Source: Bradyrhizobium sp. sBnM-33
GTDB taxonomy: Bacteria; Pseudomonadota; Alphaproteobacteria; Rhizobiales; Xanthobacteraceae
Length of the DNA stretch: 64,000 nucleotides
NCBI RefSeq assembly: GCF_032917945.1
Contig: NZ_CP136624.1
Span: 2,914,001-2,978,000 of the forward strand
Direction of reading: 5' to 3'
Under the pieces are notes generated by a model that was not told the origin of the DNA, searched no databases, and was given only the letters and a program-made list of their open reading frames with translations. The position numbers were made by a program, and so were the translations under genes. Positions 31,256-40,415 of this stretch are shown one piece after another. Position 1 is the stretch's first letter; each line of letters begins with the position of its first letter.

Positions 31256-34102
31256 CTAACTAAGCGCTTCTGCGATCGCGGCATCGAGCGCAGACAGCCC
31301 CGATCCGAGATCGCCCTTGAGATGGACGCGCAGCGCACGCCTGCCGCGTTCGGTGAGCACGTCGAAATCGCCGCGCGCCTGCGCCGCCTTGATGATGCCG
31401 AAACTCGCCTTCTGTCCGGGCACCGGCAAATCCTCGGCATCGTCGGCCGTGATCTGCAGGAACACGCCGCTGTCGGGACCGCCCTTGTAAGCCTGGCCAG
31501 TCGAGTGCAGGAAGCGCGGGCCGAATTCGGCGCAGGTCGCCAGATGATGCTTATCGCGCACAGCAAGCCGCATCTTTTGCAGCGAGCCGATCGTGCCGGG
31601 ATTGCGCGCGATATAGGCGAGCAGGGCGACATAGTCGCCGCTGTCGGAGCGCGAAAGATGCGCTTTGACCCAGGAGCCAAGCGTGCCGTCGGCGCCGGCC
31701 TTGCGCAGCTCGGCCGCATTGTGCTCGTCGGTGTAAAGATCAGCCTCGTCGGTCGAAATCACCGGCTCCTCCGCCGGCAGCGATCCGGTCTTCTCGAACG
31801 CACGCGTCAACTCGCGCGTCTTGATCTTGGCCGCTTCTACGTCGGGCTGGTTGAATGGATTGATGCCGAGGATCGCACCCGCGACAGCGGTCGCCATCTC
31901 AAACCGGAAAAACTCCTGACCGATATGGTCGATCGATTTCATGACGATGCGAACGACGGGATGGCCGGCCGCCTCGAGCGCCTGGAGCCGATCATCATGC
32001 GAGGCATCGTCCTCGCCCTCGGTCCGGATATCGATGAAGAAGCGGTCGTCGCCGTAAAGCGTGGGGTCGCCGAGCGGCTCGCCGTCGATCGGGATCAGGC
32101 CCTTGCCGTCCTTGCCGGTGGATTCGGCGATCAGCTGCTCGGCCCAGGCGCCGAAATCGGCAACCTTCTCCGACGAGGTAATCGTCACCTTGTCGCGGCC
32201 TTCAAGGCCGGCAAGGCCCATCGCCAGTCCGAGCTGCACGCCCGGGTTTTCGTGCGGCGGCACGTCGGCGCCGCAGGAGCGCACCATTGCGAGCGCGTGC
32301 GTGATCAGGCTGCGAACGTCGATGCCGGCGGCAGCCGCCGGCACCAGTCCGAACGGCGACAGCACGGAATAGCGCCCGCCGATCGTGAGATCGCCATGGA
32401 AGATGCGGGCAAAGCCTTGGCTGATCGCGACTTTCTCCAGGGACGAGCCGGGATCGGTGACCGCGATGAAGCGATGGCCGGCCTTGTCCTTGCCGATGGT
32501 CTTGGCGACGCGATCGAAGAAGTAATCCTTCATCACGTTCGGCTCGGTGGTGCCGCCGGACTTGCTGGAGACGATGAACAGCGTGTGGGCGAGATCGACG
32601 GTCTCCTCCATCGCCTGCACCTGCGCGGGATCGGTGGAATCGAGCACATGCAGCTTCGGGAAACCGGATTTCTTGGCAAACGTCTCCGCCAGCACCTCCG
32701 GTCCGAGGCTCGACCCGCCCATGCCGAGCACGACCGCGTCGCTGAAATTTTGCCCCTTCACGCGGCGGGCAAAATCCTCGTAGTCGGCGACGTTGGCGGC
32801 GGCCGCGCTGTTCAGCCAGCCCAGCCATTTGTTCTCGTCGTCACCGGTCCAGACCGACTTGTCCTTTTGCCACAGCCTTCGGATCTTGGCCGATGCACGC
32901 CACTCCTCGGTGCTCTTCTCGACGGCCTTGCCGATGCCATCGCCGAACGCGAATTGCTGCCGGTCGATGCCGCCGCCGAGCGAGGTCGCGCGCTTGTATG
33001 CGACCGCGCCATAGAGCTTGTCAGCAGAGTCCGCGAACAGCTTGACGCCGTCCTTGACCAGCTCGGCCGTGATGGCGTCGAGCGAGATGCCGGATTTTTC
33101 GAGCTCTTCCAGCACGCGGCGCGCGTCGTCGATATTTTCTTCCAGGCTATCTCTCACCTTGCCATGGTCGCGGAATGCGTCCAGCGTCGCCGGCGGCATG
33201 GTGTTGACGGTGTTGGGGCCGATCAGCTCCTCGACATAAAGCACGTCGCTATAGTCCTTGTTCTTGGTGCCGGTGGAGGCCCACAGCAGCCGTTGCGGCT
33301 TGGCGCCTTTGGCTGCGAGCTTTTCCCAGCGAGGCCCTGCGAACAGCCGCTTGTAGTCCTGGTAGGCGAGCTTGGCGTTGGCGATGGCGACCTTGCCCTT
33401 CAATGCGCTCAGCCGCTCCTTCTCGCCGGGGTCATTGGCCCTCGCGATCTTCTCGTCGAGCTGCTTGTCGACCGCGGTATCGATGCGGCTGACGAAGAAA
33501 GACGCGACGCTGGCGACGTGAGAGGGATCACCGCCTTTGGCGACGTATTTTTCCAGGCCCGCGATGTAAGCCTCCGCCACCTCGCGATAGACGTCTTGCG
33601 AGAACAATAGCGTGATGTTGATGCTGATGCCTTCGCCGATCAGGTGTTCGATCGCGGGCAGGCCTTCCGGCGTGGCCGGCACCTTTACCATCAAGTTCTG
33701 ACGCTTGACGTCGTTCCAGAGCCGTTGGGCTTCCGCAATGGTCCCTTTGGTATCCGTTGCCAGATAGGGCGAGACCTCGAGGCTGACGAAGCCGTCGTTT
33801 CCGTTCAAATGGTCGTACACCGGGCGCAGCACGTCGGCGGCGTTCTGGATATCCTCGATGGCGAGCGCCTCGAACAGGTCGGCGACGGGGCGGTCGCCCG
33901 CCCTCAGGGCGTGGCTGATGGCACCGTCATATTCGTCCGAACTGCCGATCGCCTTTTCGAAGATCGAGGGATTCGACGTCACACCTTTGACACCGTCGCT
34001 GTCGATCAGCGCCTTGAGGTCGCCCTTGGCGACGAAGCCGCGGGCGAGGAAGTCGAGCCAGATTGCCTGGCCATGATTTTCGAGTGCTTTGACGGGATTC
34101 AT
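31256..34102 (-). CDS. tal-pgi: Bifunctional transaldolase / glucose-6-phosphate isomerase
   Basis: The 948-residue fusion has transaldolase at the front (about 1-365; SNPSIFEKAIG and the Schiff-base lysine in LMVKVPATPEGLPAI) and phosphoglucose isomerase at the back (about 390-948; GMGGSSLGPEVLAETF, SSKSGGTTEPNVMKDYF and ERGRRALRVHLKG). Transaldolase returns pentose phosphates to fructose-6-phosphate and Pgi turns that into glucose-6-phosphate, the Zwf substrate, so one protein closes the pentose-phosphate cycle. It is the first gene of the operon. Such fusions are known in some bacteria. Confidence 0.95.
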   Translation of the reverse strand: MNPVKALENHGQAIWLDFLARGFVAKGDLKALIDSDGVKGVTSNPSIFEKAIGSSDEYDGAISHALRAGDRPVADLFEALAIEDIQNAADVLRPVYDHLNGNDGFVSLEVSPYLATDTKGTIAEAQRLWNDVKRQNLMVKVPATPEGLPAIEHLIGEGISINITLLFSQDVYREVAEAYIAGLEKYVAKGGDPSHVASVASFFVSRIDTAVDKQLDEKIARANDPGEKERLSALKGKVAIANAKLAYQDYKRLFAGPRWEKLAAKGAKPQRLLWASTGTKNKDYSDVLYVEELIGPNTVNTMPPATLDAFRDHGKVRDSLEENIDDARRVLEELEKSGISLDAITAELVKDGVKLFADSADKLYGAVAYKRATSLGGGIDRQQFAFGDGIGKAVEKSTEEWRASAKIRRLWQKDKSVWTGDDENKWLGWLNSAAAANVADYEDFARRVKGQNFSDAVVLGMGGSSLGPEVLAETFAKKSGFPKLHVLDSTDPAQVQAMEETVDLAHTLFIVSSKSGGTTEPNVMKDYFFDRVAKTIGKDKAGHRFIAVTDPGSSLEKVAISQGFARIFHGDLTIGGRYSVLSPFGLVPAAAAGIDVRSLITHALAMVRSCGADVPPHENPGVQLGLAMGLAGLEGRDKVTITSSEKVADFGAWAEQLIAESTGKDGKGLIPIDGEPLGDPTLYGDDRFFIDIRTEGEDDASHDDRLQALEAAGHPVVRIVMKSIDHIGQEFFRFEMATAVAGAILGINPFNQPDVEAAKIKTRELTRAFEKTGSLPAEEPVISTDEADLYTDEHNAAELRKAGADGTLGSWVKAHLSRSDSGDYVALLAYIARNPGTIGSLQKMRLAVRDKHHLATCAEFGPRFLHSTGQAYKGGPDSGVFLQITADDAEDLPVPGQKASFGIIKAAQARGDFDVLTERGRRALRVHLKGDLGSGLSALDAAIAEALS

Positions 34103-34511
34103 GGTGCCTGTTCTGTTCGATCAGTCGATTTTTGGGCTTCCGGCAGCTTTCGGGGACAGGGCCAGAAAGTCAACATTTGGTTGGGCATGCAGCCGGATGG
34201 AATGGAGCGGTCCGGGACGATAACGCCAGTGGCTTCGGTTCGATCCCGGAAAGTCCGTTCTTGCCCGCTGCGATCCTGGCAGATCGGTCAAACCAGCGTT
34301 CGGAATGGCGACACCAACGGGCGCATGCACGAAGTCGTGAAGAAGCCCGTCATGAGCCTTCGTTTCTCGCCTCCGGTCTGTCTTGCGATTTTGTGCGGCC
34401 TGGATCAGAAGACAAGACGTATTCAGCGCGATGGAGCGGCGAAAGTGCGGCGACCAAATTGTCAAATGAGGGACGTGAATTGTTCACCTCAATCAGCAAC
34501 GCCTCACGGCC
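34103..34511. other. Intergenic stretch, no convincing gene
   Basis: This 409-bp region lies between the secreted-protein gene at 34512 and tal-pgi, both on the minus strand. It should hold the tal-pgi promoter. I see no EcfG match and no strong terminator. A 114-codon open frame (34121-34465, minus) has no recognisable domain and an atypical composition, so I left it out. Confidence 0.5.
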
Positions 34512-34982
34512 TCAGGTAAAGATAACCTTGCGATTGCAGTTCGGCGATCCGCACCACGCCGCCGCGGTCATCGCCACTTCAATGCCGCCGCCTTCGCAAT
34601 CGACGCGGCAGCCGAGACGAATTTCACCGCCGGTGTTTTCGGCGACAATGTGATTGCAATAGCCGCTGGACTCGAAATTGCCGGCTCGGTGGCGATATTT
34701 GAAACCGAGACGGAAGGAATAATTCACGGTCTTATCTTCCGGCGCGTCTTCGACCGTCACCAAAAGCTCCATCGCGCTGACTTTCTGCTTCGGATGCTGC
34801 GCCAGATCGTTGGCGTCATAACGACGCACGAAGCAGGCATAAGCCTTTTTTGGCTGAGCTGGCCGCCGAACATTCGGGCATCGAATGCGCTGGCTTTGGC
34901 CTTGTCGGACACCATCCTGGGCGTGGCAGGCCTCGGCTCCGACGAGGGAGGCAACGGCGGCGGCCATCCAGAGATGTTTCAT
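34512..34982 (-). CDS. Hypothetical secreted cysteine-containing protein
   Basis: This 156-residue protein begins MKHLWMAAAVASLVGAEACHA, a classical signal peptide with a likely cut after AxA-type CHA. The mature part has at least six spaced cysteines (for example CPNV, YACF, GYCN, GCRVDCEGG and WCGSPNC), which suggests disulfide bonds in the periplasm. I recognise no domain. It has no close neighbour on its strand and is separated from prkA by 505 bp. Low homology evidence lowers confidence, but the signal peptide, length and cysteines argue for a real gene. Confidence 0.6.
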   Translation of the reverse strand: MKHLWMAAAVASLVGAEACHAQDGVRQGQSQRIRCPNVRRPAQPKKAYACFVRRYDANDLAQHPKQKVSAMELLVTVEDAPEDKTVNYSFRLGFKYRHRAGNFESSGYCNHIVAENTGGEIRLGCRVDCEGGGIEVAMTAAAWCGSPNCNRKVIFT

Positions 34983-35487
34983 GGCAGACTCGGATTTAAC
35001 GCACGGCGTATTACTTTAGTTGCAGGCGTCGCCGGGTGCATTCAAACGCGGAGCTTCGCGACTGGCCTGACGGATATTTGGCCATTTTGCGTCAGCGCGG
35101 CCCGCCCAGAGGCCTGAATGTGCGATAAATTCGGCGTTTATCCCCCGTTCAGAGCCCGGGATTGCGACGTTTGCCGCCTTCGCCTTGCCAGGCCGGACGC
35201 AGATTCGAGCCCCGCACCTGCTCACAATCCCCAAAAAACCCCTTACATATTGCTCAGTACTTCCCTGGTGAAAAATGTTGCTGCACGGTTACAACGCGAG
35301 TGAAATGGCACCGTATCAATACGAGGTGGACGCCCTTAGCACGACTATTGCATTGCATTGTGAAGTCGCTCGCGTGTCCAATCAGTGCAGGTGCTGATGG
35401 TGATTCGCGAACGGAAGCTGTGACGCTCCGATACTGGAACCCTAGTGGTGCGTCCGGCATTTACAGGTGACCATGGAGAGACGGATC
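34983..35487. other. Long intergenic region upstream of prkA
   Basis: These 505 bp separate the divergent secreted-protein gene and prkA. The region is AT-richer near 35221-35360 than the genes around it. The only motif I see is a near-match to the EcfG consensus at 35436-35461. A 72-codon open frame on the minus strand (35016-35234) has no domain I know and is not called. A small RNA cannot be excluded. Confidence 0.4.
35436..35461 (+). promoter_or_regulatory. Possible EcfG-like promoter of prkA operon
   Basis: GGAAC is followed after 17 nt by CATT, one base off the -10 consensus CGTT. It lies 26 nt upstream of the prkA start, giving a short leader. Stress or stationary-phase control would suit this operon, but one mismatch leaves it uncertain. 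Confidence 0.35.
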
Positions 35488-37431
35488 ATGTACAACGATT
35501 CTCTGTTCAATGCTTTCGCCCGGTCCTTCGAAGCTAGAAGCCAGACCGACATGTCGATGGCGGAATATCTCGAGTCGTGTCGAAACGATCCGATGCTATA
35601 TGCCAACGCGACCGAACGACTACTAGCTGCGATCGGCGAGCCTCAGATGATCGACACGGCCAAGGACTCTCGCCTTGGCCGTATCTTTTTGAACCGCACG
35701 ATGCGGGTCTATCCGGCCTTCGCCGGCTTCTACGGCATGGAAGACACGATCGAGCGCATAGTCGGATTCTTCCGCCACGCAGCTCAAGGCCTCGAAGAGC
35801 GCAAGCAGATCCTCTATCTGCTGGGTCCCGTCGGCGGCGGAAAGTCGTCGCTCGCCGAGCGCCTCAAGTCGTTGATGGAAGTCCATCCGATTTACGTGCT
35901 CAAGGCCGGCGACGAACTGAGCCCCGTGTTCGAAAGCCCGCTCAGCCTGTTCGATCCGGATTCGCTGGGGCCGATGCTCGAGGAGAAGTACGGCATTCCG
36001 CGCCGTCGCCTCACCGGATTGATGAGTCCGTGGTGCTACAAGCGCCTCGAAGCGTTCGGTGGCGACATCTCGCAATTCCGCGTCGCCAGGATCCAGCCGT
36101 CGCGGCTGCGGCAGATCGCGATCGCAAAGACCGAGCCTGGAGATGAAAACAACCAGGACATCTCGTCACTGGTCGGCAAGGTCGACATCCGCAAGCTGGA
36201 GACCTTTGCCCAGAACGATCCCGACGCCTACAGCTATTCGGGCGGCCTCAATCGCGCCAACCAGGGCATTCTCGAATTCGTCGAGATGTTCAAGGCGCCG
36301 ATCAAGATGCTGCATCCGCTGCTGACGGCGACGCAGGAGGGCAACTACATCGGGACCGAGAATATCGGTGCGATCCCCTTCACCGGCGTCATTCTCGCCC
36401 ACTCCAACGAGGCCGAATGGACAAGCTTCAAAGCCAACAAGAACAATGAGGCCTTCATCGACCGTATCTGCGTCATCAAGGTGCCGTACGTCCTGCGGGT
36501 CACCGAAGAACAGAAGATTTACGAGAAGCTGATCCAGGGTTCCGAACTGGCCACGGCGCCGTGCGCTCCGGCCACATTGGAAACGATGGCGCGCTTCTCG
36601 GTGATGTCGCGGTTGCGCAAGCACGAGAATTCAACTGTGTTTGCCAAGATGCGGATCTACGACGGTGAAAGCCTGAAGGAATCCGATCCGAAGGCGCGCA
36701 GCGTCCAGGAATACAGGGATGCTGCCGGCGTCGATGAAGGCATGGACGGCGTCTCGACCCGCTTCGCCTTCAAAGTTCTCGCCGCAACCTTCAACCACGA
36801 CACCAATGAGGTAGGTGCCGACGCGGTCCATCTGATGTACACGCTGGAGCAGGCGATCCGGCGCGAGCAGCTTCCCGACGAAGTCGAGAAGCGTTACCTC
36901 GAATTCATCAAGGCCGAGCTGGCGCCGCGCTACGCCGAATTCATCGGGCATGAAATCCAGAAGGCCTATCTCGAATCCTATTCGGATTACGGCCAGAACC
37001 TGTTCGATCGCTATGTCGACTATGCCGATGCCTGGATCGAGGATCAGGACTTCAAGGATCCCGACACCGGACAACTGCTCGATCGCGACCTGCTCAATCA
37101 GGAGCTGACGAAGATCGAAAAGCCGGCCGGCATCGCCAATCCCAAGGACTTCCGCAACGAGGTCGTCAAGTTCTCGCTGCGGTCGCGTGCGCAGAACGGC
37201 GGCAAGAATCCGTCATGGACCAGTTACGAGAAGATCCGGGAAGTGATAGAGAAGCGGATATTCTCCCAGGTTGAGGACCTGCTTCCCGTCATTTCGTTCG
37301 GCTCCAAGAAGGACGGTGACACTGAGAAGAAACATACCGAGTTTGTCGCGCGCATGGTCGAGCGCGGCTATACCGAGCGGCAAGTCCGCAGGCTGGTCGA
37401 GTGGTACATGCGCGTAAAACAGGCTGGCTGA
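35488..37431 (+). CDS. prkA: PrkA family serine protein kinase/AAA ATPase
   Basis: The 647-residue protein matches E. coli YeaG in length. An N-terminal AAA-like part has the Walker A motif LLGPVGGGKSSLAERLK, and the PrkA C-terminal domain covers roughly the last 250 residues. The protein was described as a serine kinase in Bacillus, though recent work treats it as an AAA ATPase/protease-like factor. ATG 35488 has GGAGAG 7 nt upstream; starts at 35467 and 35473 are in frame. The prkA-yeaH-spoVR order is conserved in many proteobacteria and acts in starvation or stationary phase. Confidence 0.94.
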   Translation: MYNDSLFNAFARSFEARSQTDMSMAEYLESCRNDPMLYANATERLLAAIGEPQMIDTAKDSRLGRIFLNRTMRVYPAFAGFYGMEDTIERIVGFFRHAAQGLEERKQILYLLGPVGGGKSSLAERLKSLMEVHPIYVLKAGDELSPVFESPLSLFDPDSLGPMLEEKYGIPRRRLTGLMSPWCYKRLEAFGGDISQFRVARIQPSRLRQIAIAKTEPGDENNQDISSLVGKVDIRKLETFAQNDPDAYSYSGGLNRANQGILEFVEMFKAPIKMLHPLLTATQEGNYIGTENIGAIPFTGVILAHSNEAEWTSFKANKNNEAFIDRICVIKVPYVLRVTEEQKIYEKLIQGSELATAPCAPATLETMARFSVMSRLRKHENSTVFAKMRIYDGESLKESDPKARSVQEYRDAAGVDEGMDGVSTRFAFKVLAATFNHDTNEVGADAVHLMYTLEQAIRREQLPDEVEKRYLEFIKAELAPRYAEFIGHEIQKAYLESYSDYGQNLFDRYVDYADAWIEDQDFKDPDTGQLLDRDLLNQELTKIEKPAGIANPKDFRNEVVKFSLRSRAQNGGKNPSWTSYEKIREVIEKRIFSQVEDLLPVISFGSKKDGDTEKKHTEFVARMVERGYTERQVRRLVEWYMRVKQAG

Positions 37432-37444
37432 GGCGGATGAAAAC

Positions 37445-38725
37445 GTGGCTATTCACATCGTCGACCGGCGCCTGAATCCAGGCAGCAAGAGTCTTGAGAA
37501 TCGCCAGCGCTTTCTGCGCAGGGCCAAGGCGCTGGTCCAGGGAGCTGTGAAAAAATCGTCGCAGAGCCGGGACATCAAGGATGTCCTGGAAGGCGGCGAG
37601 GTCAGCGTCCCGATCGACGGCATGGACGAGCCGCGCTTTCGCCGCGAAGGCGGCACGCGCGACATGGTGCTGCCTGGAAACAAGAAGTTCGTCGAAGGTG
37701 ATATCCTTCCGCGACCGAACCAGAGCGGCGGCAAGGGAAGAGGGGCGGGCGAGGGCGACAGCGAAGATACGTTCCGCTTCGTTCTCAGCCGCGACGAGTT
37801 TGTTGACCTGTTCCTGGACGACCTGGAACTGCCCGATCTTGCCAAGCGAAAGCTGGCCGAGGTGGAGAGCGAAGGCATTCGCCGCGCCGGTTACACAACA
37901 TCCGGATCGCCTGCCAACATCTCGGTGAGCCGAACGGTAAGTCGCGCTCTGGCGCGGCGCGTTGCGCTACGGCGGCCGAGACCGGAGGTGCTGGAGGCCC
38001 TCGAAGCGGAGCTTTTGGATTGCACCGAGGAGGAGCGTCGCGCCGAACTCATGGCCGAGATCGACGCCCTGAAGTCAAAGATGCGCCGCATCCCGTTCAT
38101 CGATCCGATCGACATCCGGTACCGGCGTTTCGAGACGGTACCGAAGCCCGTGGCGCAGGCCGTGATGTTCTGCCTGATGGACGTCTCCGGTTCGATGACC
38201 GAGCATATGAAGGATCTCGCCAAGCGCTTCTATATGCTGCTCTACGTCTTCCTGAAGCGGCGGTATCGCCACGTCGAGATCGTTTTCATCCGGCATACCG
38301 ACCGGGCCGAAGAGGTCGACGAGCAGACGTTCTTTTACGGGCCGGCTTCCGGCGGCACGCTGGTCTCAAGCGCGTTGCAGGCGATGCATGAAATTGTGCG
38401 GTCGCGGTTCCGGCCGGCGGACTGGAACATCTACGCTGCACAGGCTTCCGACGGGGACAATTCCTACGCGGACGGGGAAGTCGCGAGCCGGCTCCTCACC
38501 GACAACATCCTGCCGGTCACCCAGTTTTTTGCCTACCTGGAAGTCGGCCAGGAAAACGGCCTATCCTACGAAATGCCCAATTCGGCGCTCTGGACCCTCT
38601 ACGAGGGCCTGCGCGCCAGCGGCGCGCCGCTGTCGATGCGCAAGGTCAACGAGCGCAGCGAGATTTTCCCGGTGTTTCACGACCTTTTCCAGCGTCGTGG
38701 CCCGCAGGAAAGGACCGCATCATGA
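37445..38725 (+). CDS. yeaH: YeaH/YhbH family (DUF444) protein
   Basis: The 426-residue DUF444 protein opens MAIHIVDRRLNPGSKSLENRQRFLRRAK and has a von Willebrand-A-like C-terminal half with the metal-site pattern MDVSGSMTEHMKDLAKRF. Its role is unknown, but it is nearly always encoded between prkA and spoVR and probably acts with them. It starts at GTG 13 nt after the prkA stop and overlaps spoVR by 4 nt (ATGA). Confidence 0.93.
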   Translation: MAIHIVDRRLNPGSKSLENRQRFLRRAKALVQGAVKKSSQSRDIKDVLEGGEVSVPIDGMDEPRFRREGGTRDMVLPGNKKFVEGDILPRPNQSGGKGRGAGEGDSEDTFRFVLSRDEFVDLFLDDLELPDLAKRKLAEVESEGIRRAGYTTSGSPANISVSRTVSRALARRVALRRPRPEVLEALEAELLDCTEEERRAELMAEIDALKSKMRRIPFIDPIDIRYRRFETVPKPVAQAVMFCLMDVSGSMTEHMKDLAKRFYMLLYVFLKRRYRHVEIVFIRHTDRAEEVDEQTFFYGPASGGTLVSSALQAMHEIVRSRFRPADWNIYAAQASDGDNSYADGEVASRLLTDNILPVTQFFAYLEVGQENGLSYEMPNSALWTLYEGLRASGAPLSMRKVNERSEIFPVFHDLFQRRGPQERTAS

Positions 38726-40269
38726 CCGCGACTGACCAGTTGCTGTTCGAGGGTGCCGACTGGAATTTCCGGACGCTGCAGCGGATTTGCGATGCGTGCG
38801 AGCAGGTTGCGGTGCAAGAATTGGGGCTCGACGTCTATCCCAACCAGATCGAGGTCATCACCGCCGAGCAGATGCTGGACGCCTATTCATCCGTCGGCAT
38901 GCCGCTGTTCTACAAGCATTGGTCGTTCGGCAAGCATTTTGCCTTTCAGGAGGCGTCCTACCGCAAGGGGCTAATGGGTCTGGCCTACGAGATCGTCATC
39001 AACTCCTCGCCGTGCATATCCTACCTGATGGAGGAAAACACCGCGACGATGCAGACGCTCGTCATCGCGCATGCCGCTTTCGGCCACAATCATTTCTTCA
39101 AGAACAACTATCTATTCAAGCAATGGACCGACGCCGACGGCATCCTCGATTATCTCGAGTTCGCCAAGCGCTACGTGGCGCATTGCGAGGAGCGCCATGG
39201 CCGGCTGGCGGTCGAGCATACGCTCGACGCTGCGCACGCCCTGATGTCGCACGGCATCGACCGCTATCCCGGCAAGAAGAGCCTCGATCTACGCGCGGAG
39301 GAAAAGCGGGCGGGCAGGCGCCGTGCCCATGAGGAGAGCGCCTTCAACGATCTGTGGCGTACCGTTCCGACCGGCCCGGCCAAGAGCAACGCGATACTGG
39401 ACGTCGAGCGCCGCCGTCAGATGCTCGGTCTGCCGCAGGAAAATCTGCTGTATTTTCTCGAGAAGACGGCGCCGCGGTTGAAGCCCTGGCAACGCGAGAT
39501 ACTCCGGATCGTGCGGCACATCGCGCAGTATTTCTATCCGCAGAGCCAGACCAAGGTGATGAACGAGGGCACGGCGACCTACGTTCACTATCGCATCATA
39601 AGCCGGCTGCACGAGCAGGGACGGCTGACGGACGGCAACTTCCTGGAATTCCTGCAGTCGCACACCAACGTCGTGTTCCAGCCCGAATTCGACGATCCGC
39701 GCTATTCCGGCTTCAATCCCTATGCGCTGGGATTTGCGATGATGCAGGACATCCAGCGCATCGTCACTGATCCGGACGACGAGGATCGCGAGTGGTTCCC
39801 GGATATCGCCGGGAAGGGCGATGCGATGGGCGTGCTGCGCGACATCTGGGCCAATTATCGCGATGAAAGCTTCATCAGCCAGTTCATGAGCCCGCGGCTG
39901 ATGCGGCACTTCCGCATGTTCCATCTGCATGACGATCCACAAGAGCGCTCCGGCATCCTGGTCGATGCCATCCACGACGAGCGCGGCTATCGCCGGCTCC
40001 GGCGCGAACTGGCGCGGCAGTACGATGTCGGTTTCATCGACCCCAACATCGAAGTCGTCGACGTCGACCTTGCAGGCGATCGCCGCCTGATGCTGCGCCA
40101 TACCGTGGTAAAGGGCGCCCAGCTTAGCGAAGCCGACACCAAGCGCGTGCTGCAGCACCTTGCCGATCTCTGGACCTACGACGTGTCCCTCGTCGAGGTC
40201 GATACGTCGTCCGACAAGGTCTTGAAGGAGTACGTTGCGCACCCGCGGAACATCGCCGCGGTAGCCTAG
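38722..40269 (+). CDS. spoVR: SpoVR family protein
   Basis: The 515-residue protein is SpoVR-like: LFEGADWNFRTLQRICDACEQ, the HAAFGHNHFFKNNYLF motif with clustered His residues and NEGTATYVHY are characteristic. In Bacillus it affects spore cortex formation, but most carriers, like this organism, do not sporulate; the E. coli homologue YcgB is a stationary-phase gene. The role is unknown. Its ATG overlaps the yeaH stop by 4 nt, so the three genes form one coupled operon. Confidence 0.94.
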   Translation: MTATDQLLFEGADWNFRTLQRICDACEQVAVQELGLDVYPNQIEVITAEQMLDAYSSVGMPLFYKHWSFGKHFAFQEASYRKGLMGLAYEIVINSSPCISYLMEENTATMQTLVIAHAAFGHNHFFKNNYLFKQWTDADGILDYLEFAKRYVAHCEERHGRLAVEHTLDAAHALMSHGIDRYPGKKSLDLRAEEKRAGRRRAHEESAFNDLWRTVPTGPAKSNAILDVERRRQMLGLPQENLLYFLEKTAPRLKPWQREILRIVRHIAQYFYPQSQTKVMNEGTATYVHYRIISRLHEQGRLTDGNFLEFLQSHTNVVFQPEFDDPRYSGFNPYALGFAMMQDIQRIVTDPDDEDREWFPDIAGKGDAMGVLRDIWANYRDESFISQFMSPRLMRHFRMFHLHDDPQERSGILVDAIHDERGYRRLRRELARQYDVGFIDPNIEVVDVDLAGDRRLMLRHTVVKGAQLSEADTKRVLQHLADLWTYDVSLVEVDTSSDKVLKEYVAHPRNIAAVA

Positions 40270-40289
40270 CCAGGTTTACCGCGTCATGA

Positions 40290-40392
40290 ACCCTCATGGT
40301 GAGGAGCGCAAAGCGCGTCTCGAACCATGAGGCCCCACCTGTGGCCTACATCCTTCGAGGCGCCCGCTCCGCAGGCTCCTCAGGATGAGGTT
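40290..40392. repeat. Dispersed palindromic repeat, copy 1
   Basis: The element contains GAGGAGCGCAAAGCGCGTCT and TCCTTCGAGGC and is bounded by CCTCATGGTGAGG and CCTCAGGATGAGG. A second copy lies at 58513-58618. It sits between the convergent spoVR and korB genes and could form a strong hairpin. Confidence 0.7.
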
Positions 40393-40415
40393 TGAGCAGC
40401 TTTAGCGCAGCTTAA

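Noticed and set aside
30284..33610. 1108-codon open frame on the plus strand, opposite gnd and tal-pgi
   Set aside because: It lies wholly antisense to two clearly conserved genes, and its protein is rich in Arg, Ala, His and Asp without a domain. High GC makes such long antisense frames common.
34121..34465. 114-codon minus-strand open frame between tal-pgi and the secreted protein gene
   Set aside because: No domain and a composition unlike the neighbouring genes; it runs up to the tal-pgi promoter region.
35195..35225. tRNA T-arm-like sequence (GATTCGAGCCCCGC)
   Set aside because: The stem does not pair and no acceptor, D or anticodon arm can be drawn, so there is no tRNA here.
35016..35234. 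72-codon minus-strand open frame upstream of prkA
   Set aside because: No domain, no good ribosome-binding site; likely chance.
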